A stretch of DNA of 23,607 bases from Acidobacteriota bacterium (GTDB taxonomy: Bacteria; Acidobacteriota; Terriglobia; Acidiferrales; UBA7541), in the NCBI GenBank assembly GCA_028876695.1, contig JAGWRH010000413.1, positions 1 through 23,607 on the forward strand, read 5' to 3'. Below the pieces are notes generated by a model that was given only the letters and a program-made list of their open reading frames with translations, did no database searches and was not told the DNA's origin. Made by a program: the position numbers and the translations under genes. This document shows, piece by piece, positions 15,402-23,122 of this stretch (the stretch's first letter is position 1; every line of letters starts with the position of its first letter).

Positions 15402-15410
15402 TGGTATAGA
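15402..15410 (+). promoter_or_regulatory. Possible extended -10 promoter of the ABC exporter genes
   Basis: TGGTATAGA fits the extended -10 pattern TGnTATAAT and lies 31 bases before the GTG start of the ATPase gene. No good -35 hexamer is visible at 17-18 bases upstream, as is often the case for extended -10 promoters. Confidence 0.38.
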
Positions 15411-15441
15411 TAAATGTTCGGCGAACGAAGGAATCGCATCT

Positions 15442-16362
15442 GTGGGTCAGCCAATCATTCAGGTAGAAAATCTTCAGAAAACCTATGGTGCGGTGCACGC
15501 GGTACGCGGAATAACGTTCTCCGTCGAAGCTGGCGAAGTTTTTGGGTTGCTTGGCCCGAATGGCGCCGGCAAAACGTCCACTGTCGAAATTCTGGAGGGG
15601 CTTCGGACGGCCGATAGCGGCTTGGTGCGCGTCTGCGGCCTCGACCCGGAAGCAAGTGGCAACGAGTTCAAGCAGAACATTGGCGCTGTGCTGCAGTCCA
15701 CTTCGCTTCCCGATAAATTGCGAGTCAAGGAAGCAATCGATCTGTTCGCAGATTTTTATAAGAGACGCGCCGATACGCGCCAACTTCTGAAGCAGTTTCA
15801 GCTTGAGGAAAAGCAATCGGCGTACTACATGCATCTTTCCGGCGGGCAGAAGCAGCGGCTGGCCCTGGCCATGGCCTTGGTGAACGATCCCAAGGTTGTC
15901 TTCCTCGACGAACCGACCGCGGGACTCGATCCGCAAGTACGGCGCGAAATATACGCCATCATCGAGCAGCTTCGGCGCGAGAACACAACCGTGCTGTTGA
16001 CGACCCATTACATTGAGGAAGCGGAGCGGCTATGCGATCGAGTGGCGATCGTGGATCACGGCAAAGTGATCGCCATGGGTACGCCGCGCGAGCTGAAACA
16101 CCGCGCGGCGGGAACCACGCGTATCGAGGTTCGCTCAGCCCGGCCGGTGGTCGATGGGATTCTTTCGCGCTTGGAGGGTGTCTCTGACAGCCGCGAATTT
16201 GAAGGTACGTACGTCTTGCATTCATCGCAGCCGCCACAAACGATCGTGGCGCTGGTGAAAGCGCTTGAGCAGGAAAACAACGAACTGCAAAGCCTCGAAA
16301 TGTTCTCGCCTTCGCTCGAGGATGTTTTCATCGAGCTGACGGGGCGCCACCTGCGCGAGTAA
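15442..16362 (+). CDS. ABC-2 type transporter ATP-binding protein (CcmA/DrrA-like)
   Basis: This 306-residue cytoplasmic ATPase powers an ABC exporter. Walker A is GPNGAGKTST, the Q-loop lies in VLQSTSLPDKL, the signature is LSGGQKQRLALAMAL, Walker B is VVFLDEPTAGLDP, and the switch histidine is in TTHYIEEAERL. The C-terminal 70-80 residues, ending FSPSLEDVFIELTGRHLRE, are the DUF4162-like extension of drug and lipid exporter ATPases. GTG 15442 is the chosen start, with GAAGGA about 10 bases upstream. The matching permease follows after 20 bases. Substrate cannot be predicted; families of this type export drugs, lipids or polysaccharide precursors. Confidence 0.94.
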   Translation: MGQPIIQVENLQKTYGAVHAVRGITFSVEAGEVFGLLGPNGAGKTSTVEILEGLRTADSGLVRVCGLDPEASGNEFKQNIGAVLQSTSLPDKLRVKEAIDLFADFYKRRADTRQLLKQFQLEEKQSAYYMHLSGGQKQRLALAMALVNDPKVVFLDEPTAGLDPQVRREIYAIIEQLRRENTTVLLTTHYIEEAERLCDRVAIVDHGKVIAMGTPRELKHRAAGTTRIEVRSARPVVDGILSRLEGVSDSREFEGTYVLHSSQPPQTIVALVKALEQENNELQSLEMFSPSLEDVFIELTGRHLRE

Positions 16363-16382
16363 AGCGGGATTGGGAGAGTCGC

Positions 16383-17279
16383 TTGGGAACCACTTGGACG
16401 CTGACGAAAATGCGCATAAGGTTGGCGGTGCGGAACCGCGCGTTCTTTTTCTTCAGCTTCGTGATGCCGCTGATTTTCCTTTTCGGCGCGGTGGCTTTTT
16501 TCACCAAGGGATCGGTCGGCTGGATTTCGTACGTTCTGGGCGCAATTTTGACGCTCACCGTGATGGGCAGCTTCTGGGGACTCAGCGTGCAACTGGTCAC
16601 CTTCCGCGAGCAGGGCGTACTGCGGCGCTTCCGCGTAGCCCCGGTGAGCGCCAGTGATCTATTGGCGTCGAGCATCATTGCGAATTACTTCCTCACGATT
16701 CCGATCGTAGTTCTGGAGATTGTGCTGTGCCGCTACGCGTTCCATCTGAAGTCGTGGGGAAATCTATGGGCGATTTTCGTCCTGGTGACGCTGGGATCGG
16801 CGGCATTCGCCGCGTTCGGACTGATCGTCGCGAGCGTCACCAACACGATGCAGGAAACCCAGATGATCAACAATCTGCTGTGGATGGGCTTCCTGTTTCT
16901 TTCCGGGGCGACGATCCCGCTCGCGATATTTCCCGGCTGGCTGCAACGCTTCGCGCTCTTTATTCCTGCCACCTACCTGGCCACGGGACTAGAAGGCTCG
17001 GCGACGAATCTGGCTGGCGTGCGCGAAATCGTGACGGACATCATCGCCCTCGCCCTCGGACTCTGGGTCGCTTTCGAGGTTTCTCGGCAGCTTTTCCGTT
17101 GGGAACCGGAAGCCAAAGCCCCCCGGAGGGCGAAAATCTGGGCGGCAGCGGCGCTCGTCCCCTTCATCGTGTTCGGCGTGTGGGAGAATATGGCCGGCAC
17201 GCGGATTCGGCAGATTCAGCGAGATTACAAGGTCTTGAGCGGACACACGATGCCCTTTCAATCGCCTCAATCCAAATAG
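16383..17279 (+). CDS. ABC-2 type transporter permease
   Basis: This 298-residue protein has about six membrane segments, starting near FFFFSFVMPLIFLFGAVAFF and ending in a segment near IWAAAALVPFIVFGVW. It is the membrane partner of the upstream ATPase. The family hallmark region between helices 4 and 5 is present (MINNLLWMGFLFLSGATIPL, then FPGWLQRFALFIPATYLATG). TTG 16383 is the likely start, with GGGAGAG about 4 bases upstream. The alternative ATG at 16410 would remove nine residues. The last 50 residues extend past the usual six helices and include an extra hydrophobic stretch with a polar tail. The two genes presumably form a homodimeric 2+2 exporter. Confidence 0.9.
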   Translation: MGTTWTLTKMRIRLAVRNRAFFFFSFVMPLIFLFGAVAFFTKGSVGWISYVLGAILTLTVMGSFWGLSVQLVTFREQGVLRRFRVAPVSASDLLASSIIANYFLTIPIVVLEIVLCRYAFHLKSWGNLWAIFVLVTLGSAAFAAFGLIVASVTNTMQETQMINNLLWMGFLFLSGATIPLAIFPGWLQRFALFIPATYLATGLEGSATNLAGVREIVTDIIALALGLWVAFEVSRQLFRWEPEAKAPRRAKIWAAAALVPFIVFGVWENMAGTRIRQIQRDYKVLSGHTMPFQSPQSK

Positions 17280-17402
17280 CAGTTCCGGGTGCGCTGCGCC
17301 GGTTCAGCTGAATCGAACTTCATCCCATTCACATCGAACGAGAGTCCGGGCAGGACTCAGGCGCTGGTTCGGTGTATTGTGGTCCCGATTCGGAGGCTGC
17401 TG

Positions 17403-18365
17403 ATGAAAGCCATTCGCGTGGAGGAGTTCGGCGGGCCGGAGAATCTGCGAATACGCGAACTACCGGACTTAAAGGCCGGACCCGGAAGAGTGGTGGTGCG
17501 AATACGCGCGGCCGGCGTAAATCCCGTCGATACCTACATTCGCGCCGGAGCATACCCCCGAAAACCACCACTGCCCTACACGCCGGGAACGGATGGAGCC
17601 GGCTCGGTGGAATCGATCGGCGAAGGTGTGAAGCGCTTCTCCGTCGGAGATCGTGTGTATACGGCCGGCAGCTTGAGCGGCACGTACGCGGAGCAGGCGC
17701 TATGCGAAGAGCAAAGCTTATTTCCGCTGCCGGGGAATGCGTCGTTCTCACAAGGAGCGGCGGTGCATGTTACTTATGGGACCGCGTACCGGGCGCTATT
17801 TCATCGCGCCCAGGCACGGCCGGGCGAAACCGTCCTGATCCACGGCGCGAGCGGAGGCGTGGGAACGGCCGCAGTTCAATTGGCGCGTGCGGCGGGTCTG
17901 CGCGTGGTCGCGACAGTCGGATCCGATCGCGGCAAGAAACTGGCGCTGGCTGAAGGCGCGCAGGAAGTGCTCGACCATAAAGCCCCAAATCATTTCGACC
18001 AGGCGCTCACCCTAACAGGAGGACGCGGGTTCGACGTGATTCTGGAAATGCTGGCGAATGTTAATCTCGCTCGTGATCTCACCATTCTCGCCCCTAAAGG
18101 CCGCGTCGTGGTGATCGGGAATCGCGGCACGATCGAGATAAATCCTCGAGATGCAATGACCCGGGATGGCTCGATCCTGGCGATGAGTCTCTGGAACGCA
18201 TCACCCGAGGATCTTTTCAGTATCCATTCGGCTCTGGTGGCAGGTCTCGAAAACAAGACGCTTCGCCCGGTGATCGGGCAGGAAATTCCTCTGGCTGATG
18301 CGGCGCGAGCGCATGTGGCAGTGATGGAGCCGGGTGCCTACGGCAAGATCGTCTTGATTCCCTAG
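17403..18365 (+). CDS. Zeta-crystallin-type NADPH:quinone oxidoreductase
   Basis: This 320-residue zinc-free medium-chain dehydrogenase reduces quinones with NADPH, probably by one-electron transfer as in zeta-crystallin. The N-terminal domain has NPVDTYIRAGAYPRKPPLPY and PGTDGAGSVESIGEGV. The nucleotide-binding motif is GASGGVGTAAVQLARAAG (about residues 151-168). The closest recognisable relative is zeta-crystallin, sharing the late block GNRGTIEINPRDAMTRDGSI and the end PGAYGKIVLIP. No structural or catalytic zinc cysteines are seen, as expected. ATG 17403 is chosen because GGAGG lies 6 bases upstream and the protein starts MKAIRVEEFGGPE. An in-frame GTG-like start at 17289 would add 38 unrelated residues. 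Confidence 0.92.
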   Translation: MKAIRVEEFGGPENLRIRELPDLKAGPGRVVVRIRAAGVNPVDTYIRAGAYPRKPPLPYTPGTDGAGSVESIGEGVKRFSVGDRVYTAGSLSGTYAEQALCEEQSLFPLPGNASFSQGAAVHVTYGTAYRALFHRAQARPGETVLIHGASGGVGTAAVQLARAAGLRVVATVGSDRGKKLALAEGAQEVLDHKAPNHFDQALTLTGGRGFDVILEMLANVNLARDLTILAPKGRVVVIGNRGTIEINPRDAMTRDGSILAMSLWNASPEDLFSIHSALVAGLENKTLRPVIGQEIPLADAARAHVAVMEPGAYGKIVLIP

Positions 18366-18430
18366 CGCTTTCCTCAATCAGCCCGGAGCGCCTTCGGCGC
18401 GGCGGGAGCATCTCGGGAGCGGCAAACAAA

Positions 18431-19558
18431 ATGATTTGGGCGGTCGTAATCGGCGCGCTAATCATCCTCACCGTACTGTGGGAGGCGTTCGAAACGATCG
18501 TTCTGCCGCGCCGCGTTACCCGCCGATTCCGGCTGACGGCGTTTTTCTACCGATACACTTGGGCCCTATGGAAGCTCGTCGCGCGGCATGTGCACAAGCG
18601 TTCGCGCCGCGAAACATTTCTAGGCTTTTATGGTCCGCTATCTCTCCTGTTTCTTTTCATTTTCTGGGCGGTCGTACTAATCATCGGATTCGGGCTGCTC
18701 TATTACAGTGAGGCGAGGGCAGATACGGCGACCGCGACTTTCAGGTCCGCCGCATATCTGAGCGGCACAACTTTCTTCACGCTGGGAATTGGCGACGTTG
18801 TGCCGCATACCGCGCCCGGGCGGTTCTTAGTGGTGGCCGAAAGCGGCCTTGGCTTCGGTTTTTTGGCGCTGGTGCTGAGCTATCTGCCTGTGATTTATCA
18901 GGCGTTTTCGCGACGCGAAGTGAATATCGTGCTGCTCGATGCGCGCGCCGGCTCCCCTCCGACCGCCGGCGAATTGCTGCGCCGTCATGCGGGCCCCAAC
19001 GGAATCGAATCGCTTCGGCGGATTCTCCAGGATTGGGAGCGGTCCTCCGCGGAGATTCTCGAAAGCCACATCTCCTACCCTGCCGTCGCATATTTTCGCT
19101 CGCAGCACAACAACGAGTCCTGGCTTTCGGCTCTCGCAGCAATACTGGACCTGACGGCCCTGCTCATTTCGTGCACCACGGATCAAGAACTGCGCCAAGC
19201 GCGACTGACTTTCGCAATGTGCCGCCACACAGTGGTTGATCTCGCGCAACTCTTTCGCAGCACGCCGCGCACCATGCCCTTCGAACGTCTCTCCGAGGAC
19301 GGCTTTGACCGCCTGCGCGCGCAGTTGGAACGCTCCGGATTCCAACTCGCCGACCGAAACCTTGCCGCGGCGAAACTCAGCGCTATGCGGCAGATGTACG
19401 AACCCTATCTCGACGGCCTCGCTCGCTACCTGTACATGGAAATCCCGCCGTTCATTCTGTCGAAGGAGACAATCGACAATTGGCGCACCAGCGCCTGGGG
19501 GCGCATCTCCGGATATGCGGCAACCGCCGTCGTGGAGTCGGACGATCACTCCGACTGA
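18431..19558 (+). CDS. K+-channel-like membrane protein with long cytosolic C-terminus
   Basis: This 375-residue protein contains an ion-channel core of the two-TM/pore type. Hydrophobic helices lie at about 3-22, 66-91 and 131-155. Between the last two, the pore helix and filter read TTFFTLGIGDVVPHT. This matches the potassium filter TVGYGD with L118 and I120 in place of V and Y. The C-terminal 215 residues are soluble and mostly helical; no RCK/TrkA-N nucleotide-binding motif is visible. The family presumably conducts K+ or related cations across the inner membrane. ATG 18431 is used; GGGAG lies about 12 bases upstream, which is rather far. It is probably transcribed independently or by read-through from the quinone reductase gene. 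Function beyond channel-like is uncertain. Confidence 0.82.
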   Translation: MIWAVVIGALIILTVLWEAFETIVLPRRVTRRFRLTAFFYRYTWALWKLVARHVHKRSRRETFLGFYGPLSLLFLFIFWAVVLIIGFGLLYYSEARADTATATFRSAAYLSGTTFFTLGIGDVVPHTAPGRFLVVAESGLGFGFLALVLSYLPVIYQAFSRREVNIVLLDARAGSPPTAGELLRRHAGPNGIESLRRILQDWERSSAEILESHISYPAVAYFRSQHNNESWLSALAAILDLTALLISCTTDQELRQARLTFAMCRHTVVDLAQLFRSTPRTMPFERLSEDGFDRLRAQLERSGFQLADRNLAAAKLSAMRQMYEPYLDGLARYLYMEIPPFILSKETIDNWRTSAWGRISGYAATAVVESDDHSD

Positions 19559-19638
19559 TTCATTGTCTTGCATCCAAATTGGCCGAGATGCCGGTGTTTG
19601 CTCGACGGCGCCATCCTGCCAGGGTGCGAAAAACCCTA

Positions 19639-19681
19639 TGCTATACTTTTCATCGAGCCGCGCATAAGAGCGTTTATGCGC
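19639..19681 (+). promoter_or_regulatory. Extended -10 promoter and leader hairpin of ilvE
   Basis: TGCTATACT at 19639-19647 fits the extended -10 pattern TGnTATAAT, and transcription would begin near 19654. The leader then contains a perfect inverted repeat, GCGCATAA at 19660-19667 and TTATGCGC at 19674-19681. It would fold an 8-bp stem with a 6-base loop just 3-4 bases before the GGAGAG ribosome site. A role in message stability or regulation is inference. Confidence 0.5.
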
Positions 19682-19694
19682 TCTGGAGAGACAC

Positions 19695-20642
19695 ATGACG
19701 CTCCCGAAAACCGACAAAATATGGTTCAACGGCAAGTTTATCTCGTGGGATGACGCCAAAATTCACGTCCTCTCCCACGTAGTGAGCTACGGCTCCGCGG
19801 TTTTCGAGGGGCTGCGCTGCTACGAAACCGTGACTGGTCCCGCGGTGTTCCGTCTGACCGAACACATGCAACGGCTGGTGAATTCCGCGCACATTTACCG
19901 CATGGATGTTTCGTATAGCGTTGATGCTCTCTGCCAGGCGGTCCTCGACCTGGTCCGCGTCAATAAGCTGAATGCGTGTTATATCCGGCCAATCGTGCTG
20001 CGCGGGTATGAAGACGTCGGCGTCGATCCGCGCACGTGCCCTGTGGAGGTGTACCTCGCGTGCTGGGACTGGGGGAAGTACCTTGGCGCGGAAGCCCTGC
20101 GCGACGGCGTGGACGTTTGCATCAGCTCCTGGAACCGGCCTGCGCCCAACACCCTGCCGCAAATGGCCAAGGCGGCCGCCAACTACATGAATTCGCAGCT
20201 GATTAAGATGGAAGCAAAGATCAACGGCTATGCGGAAGGCATCGCTTTGGACGTGAATGGCCACGTCAGCGAAGGCTCCGGCGAAAACATCTTCGTGATC
20301 ATGAACGGCACGGCGATCACGCCGCCCCTCGCGAATTCCTCGCTACCCGGAATCACCCGCAACACGATCATGACCCTTTGCCGAGATCTGGGTATCCCTG
20401 TCACCGAGCAGATGATTCCTCGTGAAATGCTGTACGTGGCGGATGAGGCATTTTTCACGGGGACCGCGGCGGAAATCACGCCGTTACGTTCGGTGGACCG
20501 TGTGAAACTCGGCTCGGGGTCGCGCGGCCCGCTGACCAAGCGAATTCAGGAAGAGTTTTTTGGGATTATCAGTGGAAAGAATTCGGACCGTCACGGCTGG
20601 CTCTCGCCCGTAGGCGTGCCCAGCGGCGTGGCCGTTCGCTAA
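19695..20642 (+). CDS. ilvE: Branched-chain-amino-acid aminotransferase
   Basis: This 315-residue PLP enzyme of fold type IV makes valine, leucine and isoleucine from their 2-oxo acids with glutamate, and also works in the reverse direction. The PLP lysine is K159 in PQMAKAAANYMNSQL, the same number as in E. coli IlvE. Other hallmarks are VVSYGSAVFEGLRCYET, CYIRPIVLRGYEDVGV, DVNGHVSEGSGENIFVI, PGITRNTIMTLCRDLGI and DEAFFTGTAAEITPLRSVDR. Length is slightly over the usual 305-310. ATG 19695 follows GGAGAG at 4 bases. The gene stands alone, with its own likely promoter and leader hairpin; no other isoleucine/valine pathway gene is nearby. Confidence 0.95.
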   Translation: MTLPKTDKIWFNGKFISWDDAKIHVLSHVVSYGSAVFEGLRCYETVTGPAVFRLTEHMQRLVNSAHIYRMDVSYSVDALCQAVLDLVRVNKLNACYIRPIVLRGYEDVGVDPRTCPVEVYLACWDWGKYLGAEALRDGVDVCISSWNRPAPNTLPQMAKAAANYMNSQLIKMEAKINGYAEGIALDVNGHVSEGSGENIFVIMNGTAITPPLANSSLPGITRNTIMTLCRDLGIPVTEQMIPREMLYVADEAFFTGTAAEITPLRSVDRVKLGSGSRGPLTKRIQEEFFGIISGKNSDRHGWLSPVGVPSGVAVR

Positions 20643-20692
20643 AACTATTCTCCGCCCGCAGAATGCGTTATCTGCGCTTCACTTCCCATTCT

Positions 20693-20722
20693 TTGACTGA
20701 AGACTCGCGGTTCCAGTAGAAT
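20693..20722 (+). promoter_or_regulatory. Sigma70-type promoter of the aquaporin gene
   Basis: TTGACT at 20693-20698 and TAGAAT at 20717-20722 each match consensus at 5 of 6 positions and are spaced by 18 bases. The expected leader to the GTG start at 20773 is about 45 bases and contains the ribosome site GGAG. Confidence 0.62.
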
Positions 20723-20772
20723 CGCGCCGCGTCGATTATCCGCGCGCTAAAGGATCCGCACGGCGGAGCTTC

Positions 20773-21543
20773 GTGGTTAAATTCGCACAGAGTATCGCCG
20801 CAGAACTGATCGGTACGTTCGCCGTAATCTTTATAGCGGCGGGAGCGATCTGCGCCGATCAGTACCTCGCCGCATCCGGCCAGGAGCGCCTCGGCATCCT
20901 GGGAATCGCGTTGGCTTACGGACTCGCGTACGCGGTGATGGTTTCCGCGCTCGGGCACATCTCCGGCGGGCATTTCAATCCGGCGCTCACCGTAGGGCTT
21001 TGGGTGACGCGGCGAGTGGGCACGCCGCACGCCATCGGCTACACAATCGCCCAGCTCCTCGGCGGCATCGCCGCGGCGTATGTTTTGATCGCGTTGATTC
21101 CCGACGGCGGATGGCGCACGCGAGCGCTCGGCTCGATTACGCCCGATCTTTCACCAGACATTACGCGCGGGCAAGGAATCGCGCTGGAAGCAGTCCTTAC
21201 GTTTCTGTTCGTTTTCGTGGCATTCGCGATGTTGATCGACGTCCGTGGGTGGGTTCGACGCTTCTCGGGTTTGCTTTCGGGGCTCACCCTTTCAACGGGA
21301 GTTCTCGCATCCGCGCCGTTTACCGGCGGCTCGATGAACCCGGCCCGTACACTCGGACCAGCCGTGGCAACGCACCATTGGGAGAATCACGGTGTTTATT
21401 GGATTGGACCCCTGCTCGGCGGCGTGGTGGCCTCTGTAATCTACGACCGCGTATTTCTCCGCAATCGGCCCTCTGAAGTTCGCTTCGCGCCGCAGCGCCC
21501 TGAGCACAGCGAAAGCGACGAGCTCGCCGGTACGAAACATTAG
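20773..21543 (+). CDS. Aquaporin (MIP family) with NIP-like selectivity filter
   Basis: This 256-residue inner-membrane channel carries both asparagine-proline-alanine motifs: GHISGGHFNPALT (N69) and GGSMNPARTLGPA (N189). About six membrane helices fit the family fold. Aligning the two motifs with E. coli AqpZ places Y49, V177, G186 and R192 at the aromatic/arginine filter (AqpZ: F43, H174, T183, R189). The loss of the histidine and threonine makes a strict water filter unlikely and resembles plant and bacterial NIP-type channels for glycerol, boric acid or arsenite. Substrate is inferred only. GTG 20773 follows GGAG by 4 bases, and an upstream promoter matches. The C-terminal 25-30 residues are a polar tail. 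No arsenic genes are adjacent. Confidence 0.93.
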   Translation: MVKFAQSIAAELIGTFAVIFIAAGAICADQYLAASGQERLGILGIALAYGLAYAVMVSALGHISGGHFNPALTVGLWVTRRVGTPHAIGYTIAQLLGGIAAAYVLIALIPDGGWRTRALGSITPDLSPDITRGQGIALEAVLTFLFVFVAFAMLIDVRGWVRRFSGLLSGLTLSTGVLASAPFTGGSMNPARTLGPAVATHHWENHGVYWIGPLLGGVVASVIYDRVFLRNRPSEVRFAPQRPEHSESDELAGTKH

Positions 21544-21654
21544 CCCAGCGCCGTTGCGCCCCTAGAAATCGCACTGGTCACAATTGTTGTAGCCCTCCAA
21601 CGCGCATGTTAGCGTGGCTTGAATCCATCGGAATCGAACTGAGGGTCTTTCCAA

Positions 21655-22803
21655 ATGGCAATTGCGATCGACGATCTTCTGCGCCGCGCTGTCGAAAACA
21701 GATCTTCGGACTTGCATCTCAAAGTCGGGAACCATCCATATATTCGCGTTGACGGCGTGCTGGCGCCCGTCACTGATATACCGCGCATCACGCCGGAAGA
21801 AATGCTCTCGATGGCCTTCAGCATGATGACCAACCGCCAGAAGCAAAAATTCAAGGAAACGGCCGAACTGGACATGGCCTACGGCGTCGCCGGCCTCGGC
21901 CGATTTCGCGTGAACGTATTTCAGCAGCGCGGCAACGTCGGCATGGTGCTCCGCGTCATTCCCACGAAGATTCGCACCATCGAGGAACTGGAACTTCCCC
22001 GCGTGATTGCGCAAGTCTGCGAAGAACAGCGGGGATTGATCCTCTGCACCGGGACCACCGGATCCGGTAAGTCCACGACGCTCGCCGCCATGATCGACCG
22101 CATCAACTCCCTGCGGCCCGAACATATCATCACGATTGAAGACCCCATCGAATATCTGCACCGCGATAAGAAAGGGTTCATCAACCAGCGCGAAGTGGAA
22201 GTGGATACCGCCTCGTTTTCTTCGGCTCTGCGCGCTGCGCTCCGCCAGGACCCCGATGTAGTTCTCGTCGGTGAAATGCGCGACTTGGAAACGATCTCGA
22301 CGGCGCTGCTCGCCGCCGAAACCGGCCACCTGGTGCTCTCCACTTTGCATACTCTCGATGCCACGGAGACGATTCAGCGCATCATCGCCGTGTTTCCGCC
22401 GCCGGAGCAGAAGCAGATTCGATTGCAGCTTGCATCCACGCTCAAGGCGGTTATCAGCCAAAGACTGGTGCGCAAAAGCGATGGCCTCGGCCGCGTGCCC
22501 GCCGTCGAGGTGATGATTTCGACCGGCTACATCCGCGACTGCATCATGAACCCGGATAAAACTCGCATGATTCGCGACGCGATCGCCGCCGGTACAAGCC
22601 AGTACGGCATGCAGACCTTTGATCAGTCGCTCTTCGATCTCTACTCTCGGAACCTCATCACCCTCGAGGAGGCCCTTACACGCGCGTCGAATCCGGACGA
22701 TTTCCGCCTGCGCGTGCAGGGTATTCGCTCTTCGGCGGACGCCGCTCGCGAGGAAATGGAGCGCTCCATGAACGAATTCGAGCGCCTCGGCGGCCGCCGC
22801 TGA
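21655..22803 (+). CDS. pilT: PilT/PilU-type twitching motility ATPase
   Basis: This 382-residue hexameric cytoplasmic ATPase drives type IV pilus retraction. The N-terminal PAS-like domain begins IDDLLRRAVENRSSDLHLKV. The catalytic domain shows Walker A GTTGSGKST (133-141), the Asp box ITIEDPIEYLH (about 159-169), Walker B VVLVGEMRD (E207) and the His box ETGHLVLSTLHT (about 222-233). The C-terminal block GMQTFDQSLFDLYSRNLI, then SNPDDFRLRVQGI, is of the kind seen in PilT/PilU relatives. The length slightly exceeds typical PilT (about 345-370), with an acidic/arginine tail. ATG 21655 is chosen; TGAGGG lies about 10 bases upstream. No other pilus genes are nearby, and PilU is an alternative name. 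Confidence 0.92.
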   Translation: MAIAIDDLLRRAVENRSSDLHLKVGNHPYIRVDGVLAPVTDIPRITPEEMLSMAFSMMTNRQKQKFKETAELDMAYGVAGLGRFRVNVFQQRGNVGMVLRVIPTKIRTIEELELPRVIAQVCEEQRGLILCTGTTGSGKSTTLAAMIDRINSLRPEHIITIEDPIEYLHRDKKGFINQREVEVDTASFSSALRAALRQDPDVVLVGEMRDLETISTALLAAETGHLVLSTLHTLDATETIQRIIAVFPPPEQKQIRLQLASTLKAVISQRLVRKSDGLGRVPAVEVMISTGYIRDCIMNPDKTRMIRDAIAAGTSQYGMQTFDQSLFDLYSRNLITLEEALTRASNPDDFRLRVQGIRSSADAAREEMERSMNEFERLGGRR

Positions 22804-22859
22804 CGTTTTGCGCGCTTTCACGCGCGAGCGAAAGCAGATCCAGTAGCAACGCGTACCGC
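22804..22859. repeat. Small inverted repeats after pilT
   Basis: GCGCG-CTTTCA-CGCGC overlaps GCTTTC-N10-GAAAGC just after the pilT stop. They could form alternative small hairpins. There is no following T-run, so a terminator role is weak. Confidence 0.25.
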
Positions 22860-22955
22860 TCAGCTTAATGGCGCCGAAAAATGTTCGTGGACGATGAGCC
22901 ACTGTCCGCCGCGAAGCTCGAAGCAGACTTGGAGTTGTCGCACTACCTCACAGGC
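22860..22955 (-). pseudogene. C-terminal relic of an NTF2/SnoaL-like protein
   Basis: On the minus strand the last ~30 codons before TGA (22862-22860) encode VVRQLQVCFELRGGQW and then LIVHEHFSAPLS. The ending GxWxIVHEHFSxP is typical of small SnoaL/DUF4440 proteins of the NTF2 fold. Upstream the same frame is open only to about 23015 and does not give the family's earlier strands or a start codon. It is best read as a broken gene end left between pilT and the ferredoxin gene. The right-hand limit is approximate. Confidence 0.55.
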
Positions 22956-23028
22956 CGCGTCGCTCGAAAAAGATCGGCGTTTGTTGGAAATCTGCCGGTA
23001 AGCGCGAGTCGTTTACGCACCGGTGCGC
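22956..23028. other. Rest of the pilT-ferredoxin intergenic region
   Basis: Apart from the NTF2-like relic and the ferredoxin promoter that follows, I see nothing gene-like in this 320-base gap. A plus-strand frame at 22881-23048 (MFVDDEPLSAAK...) lies antisense over the relic and is taken as a shadow. Confidence 0.4.
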
Positions 23029-23093
23029 TTGTATGCGCCCAGGATTGATGGTATAAAACTTGGTTTACTGCACTGCACTTTGCGCGCAGTAAA
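23029..23093 (+). promoter_or_regulatory. Ferredoxin promoter with leader inverted repeat
   Basis: TTGTAT (23029-23034) and TATAAA (23052-23057) are separated by 17 bases, and the -10 is extended by TG (TGGTATAAA). Transcription should begin near 23064. Exactly there starts an inverted repeat, TTTACTGC at 23064-23071 and GCAGTAAA at 23086-23093, with a 14-base spacer containing ACTGC repeats. It could form a 5' hairpin or be a protein-binding site. Confidence 0.52.
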
Positions 23094-23122
23094 ATGCCGT
23101 GTGATCTTCCAGGAGATTGTGA

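Noticed and set aside
18380..18402. Hairpin GCGCC-TTC-GGCGC after the quinone reductase gene as a terminator
   Set aside because: The stem is only 5 bp and no T-run follows; it is not convincing as an intrinsic terminator.
21562..22902. Long minus-strand open frame (about 446 codons) over pilT
   Set aside because: pilT on the plus strand has all its motifs; the antisense frame is histidine/arginine-rich without any known domain.
22881..23048. Plus-strand 55-codon frame MFVDDEPLSAAK...
   Set aside because: It is antisense to the NTF2-like relic, lacks a ribosome site, and ends within the ferredoxin promoter region.
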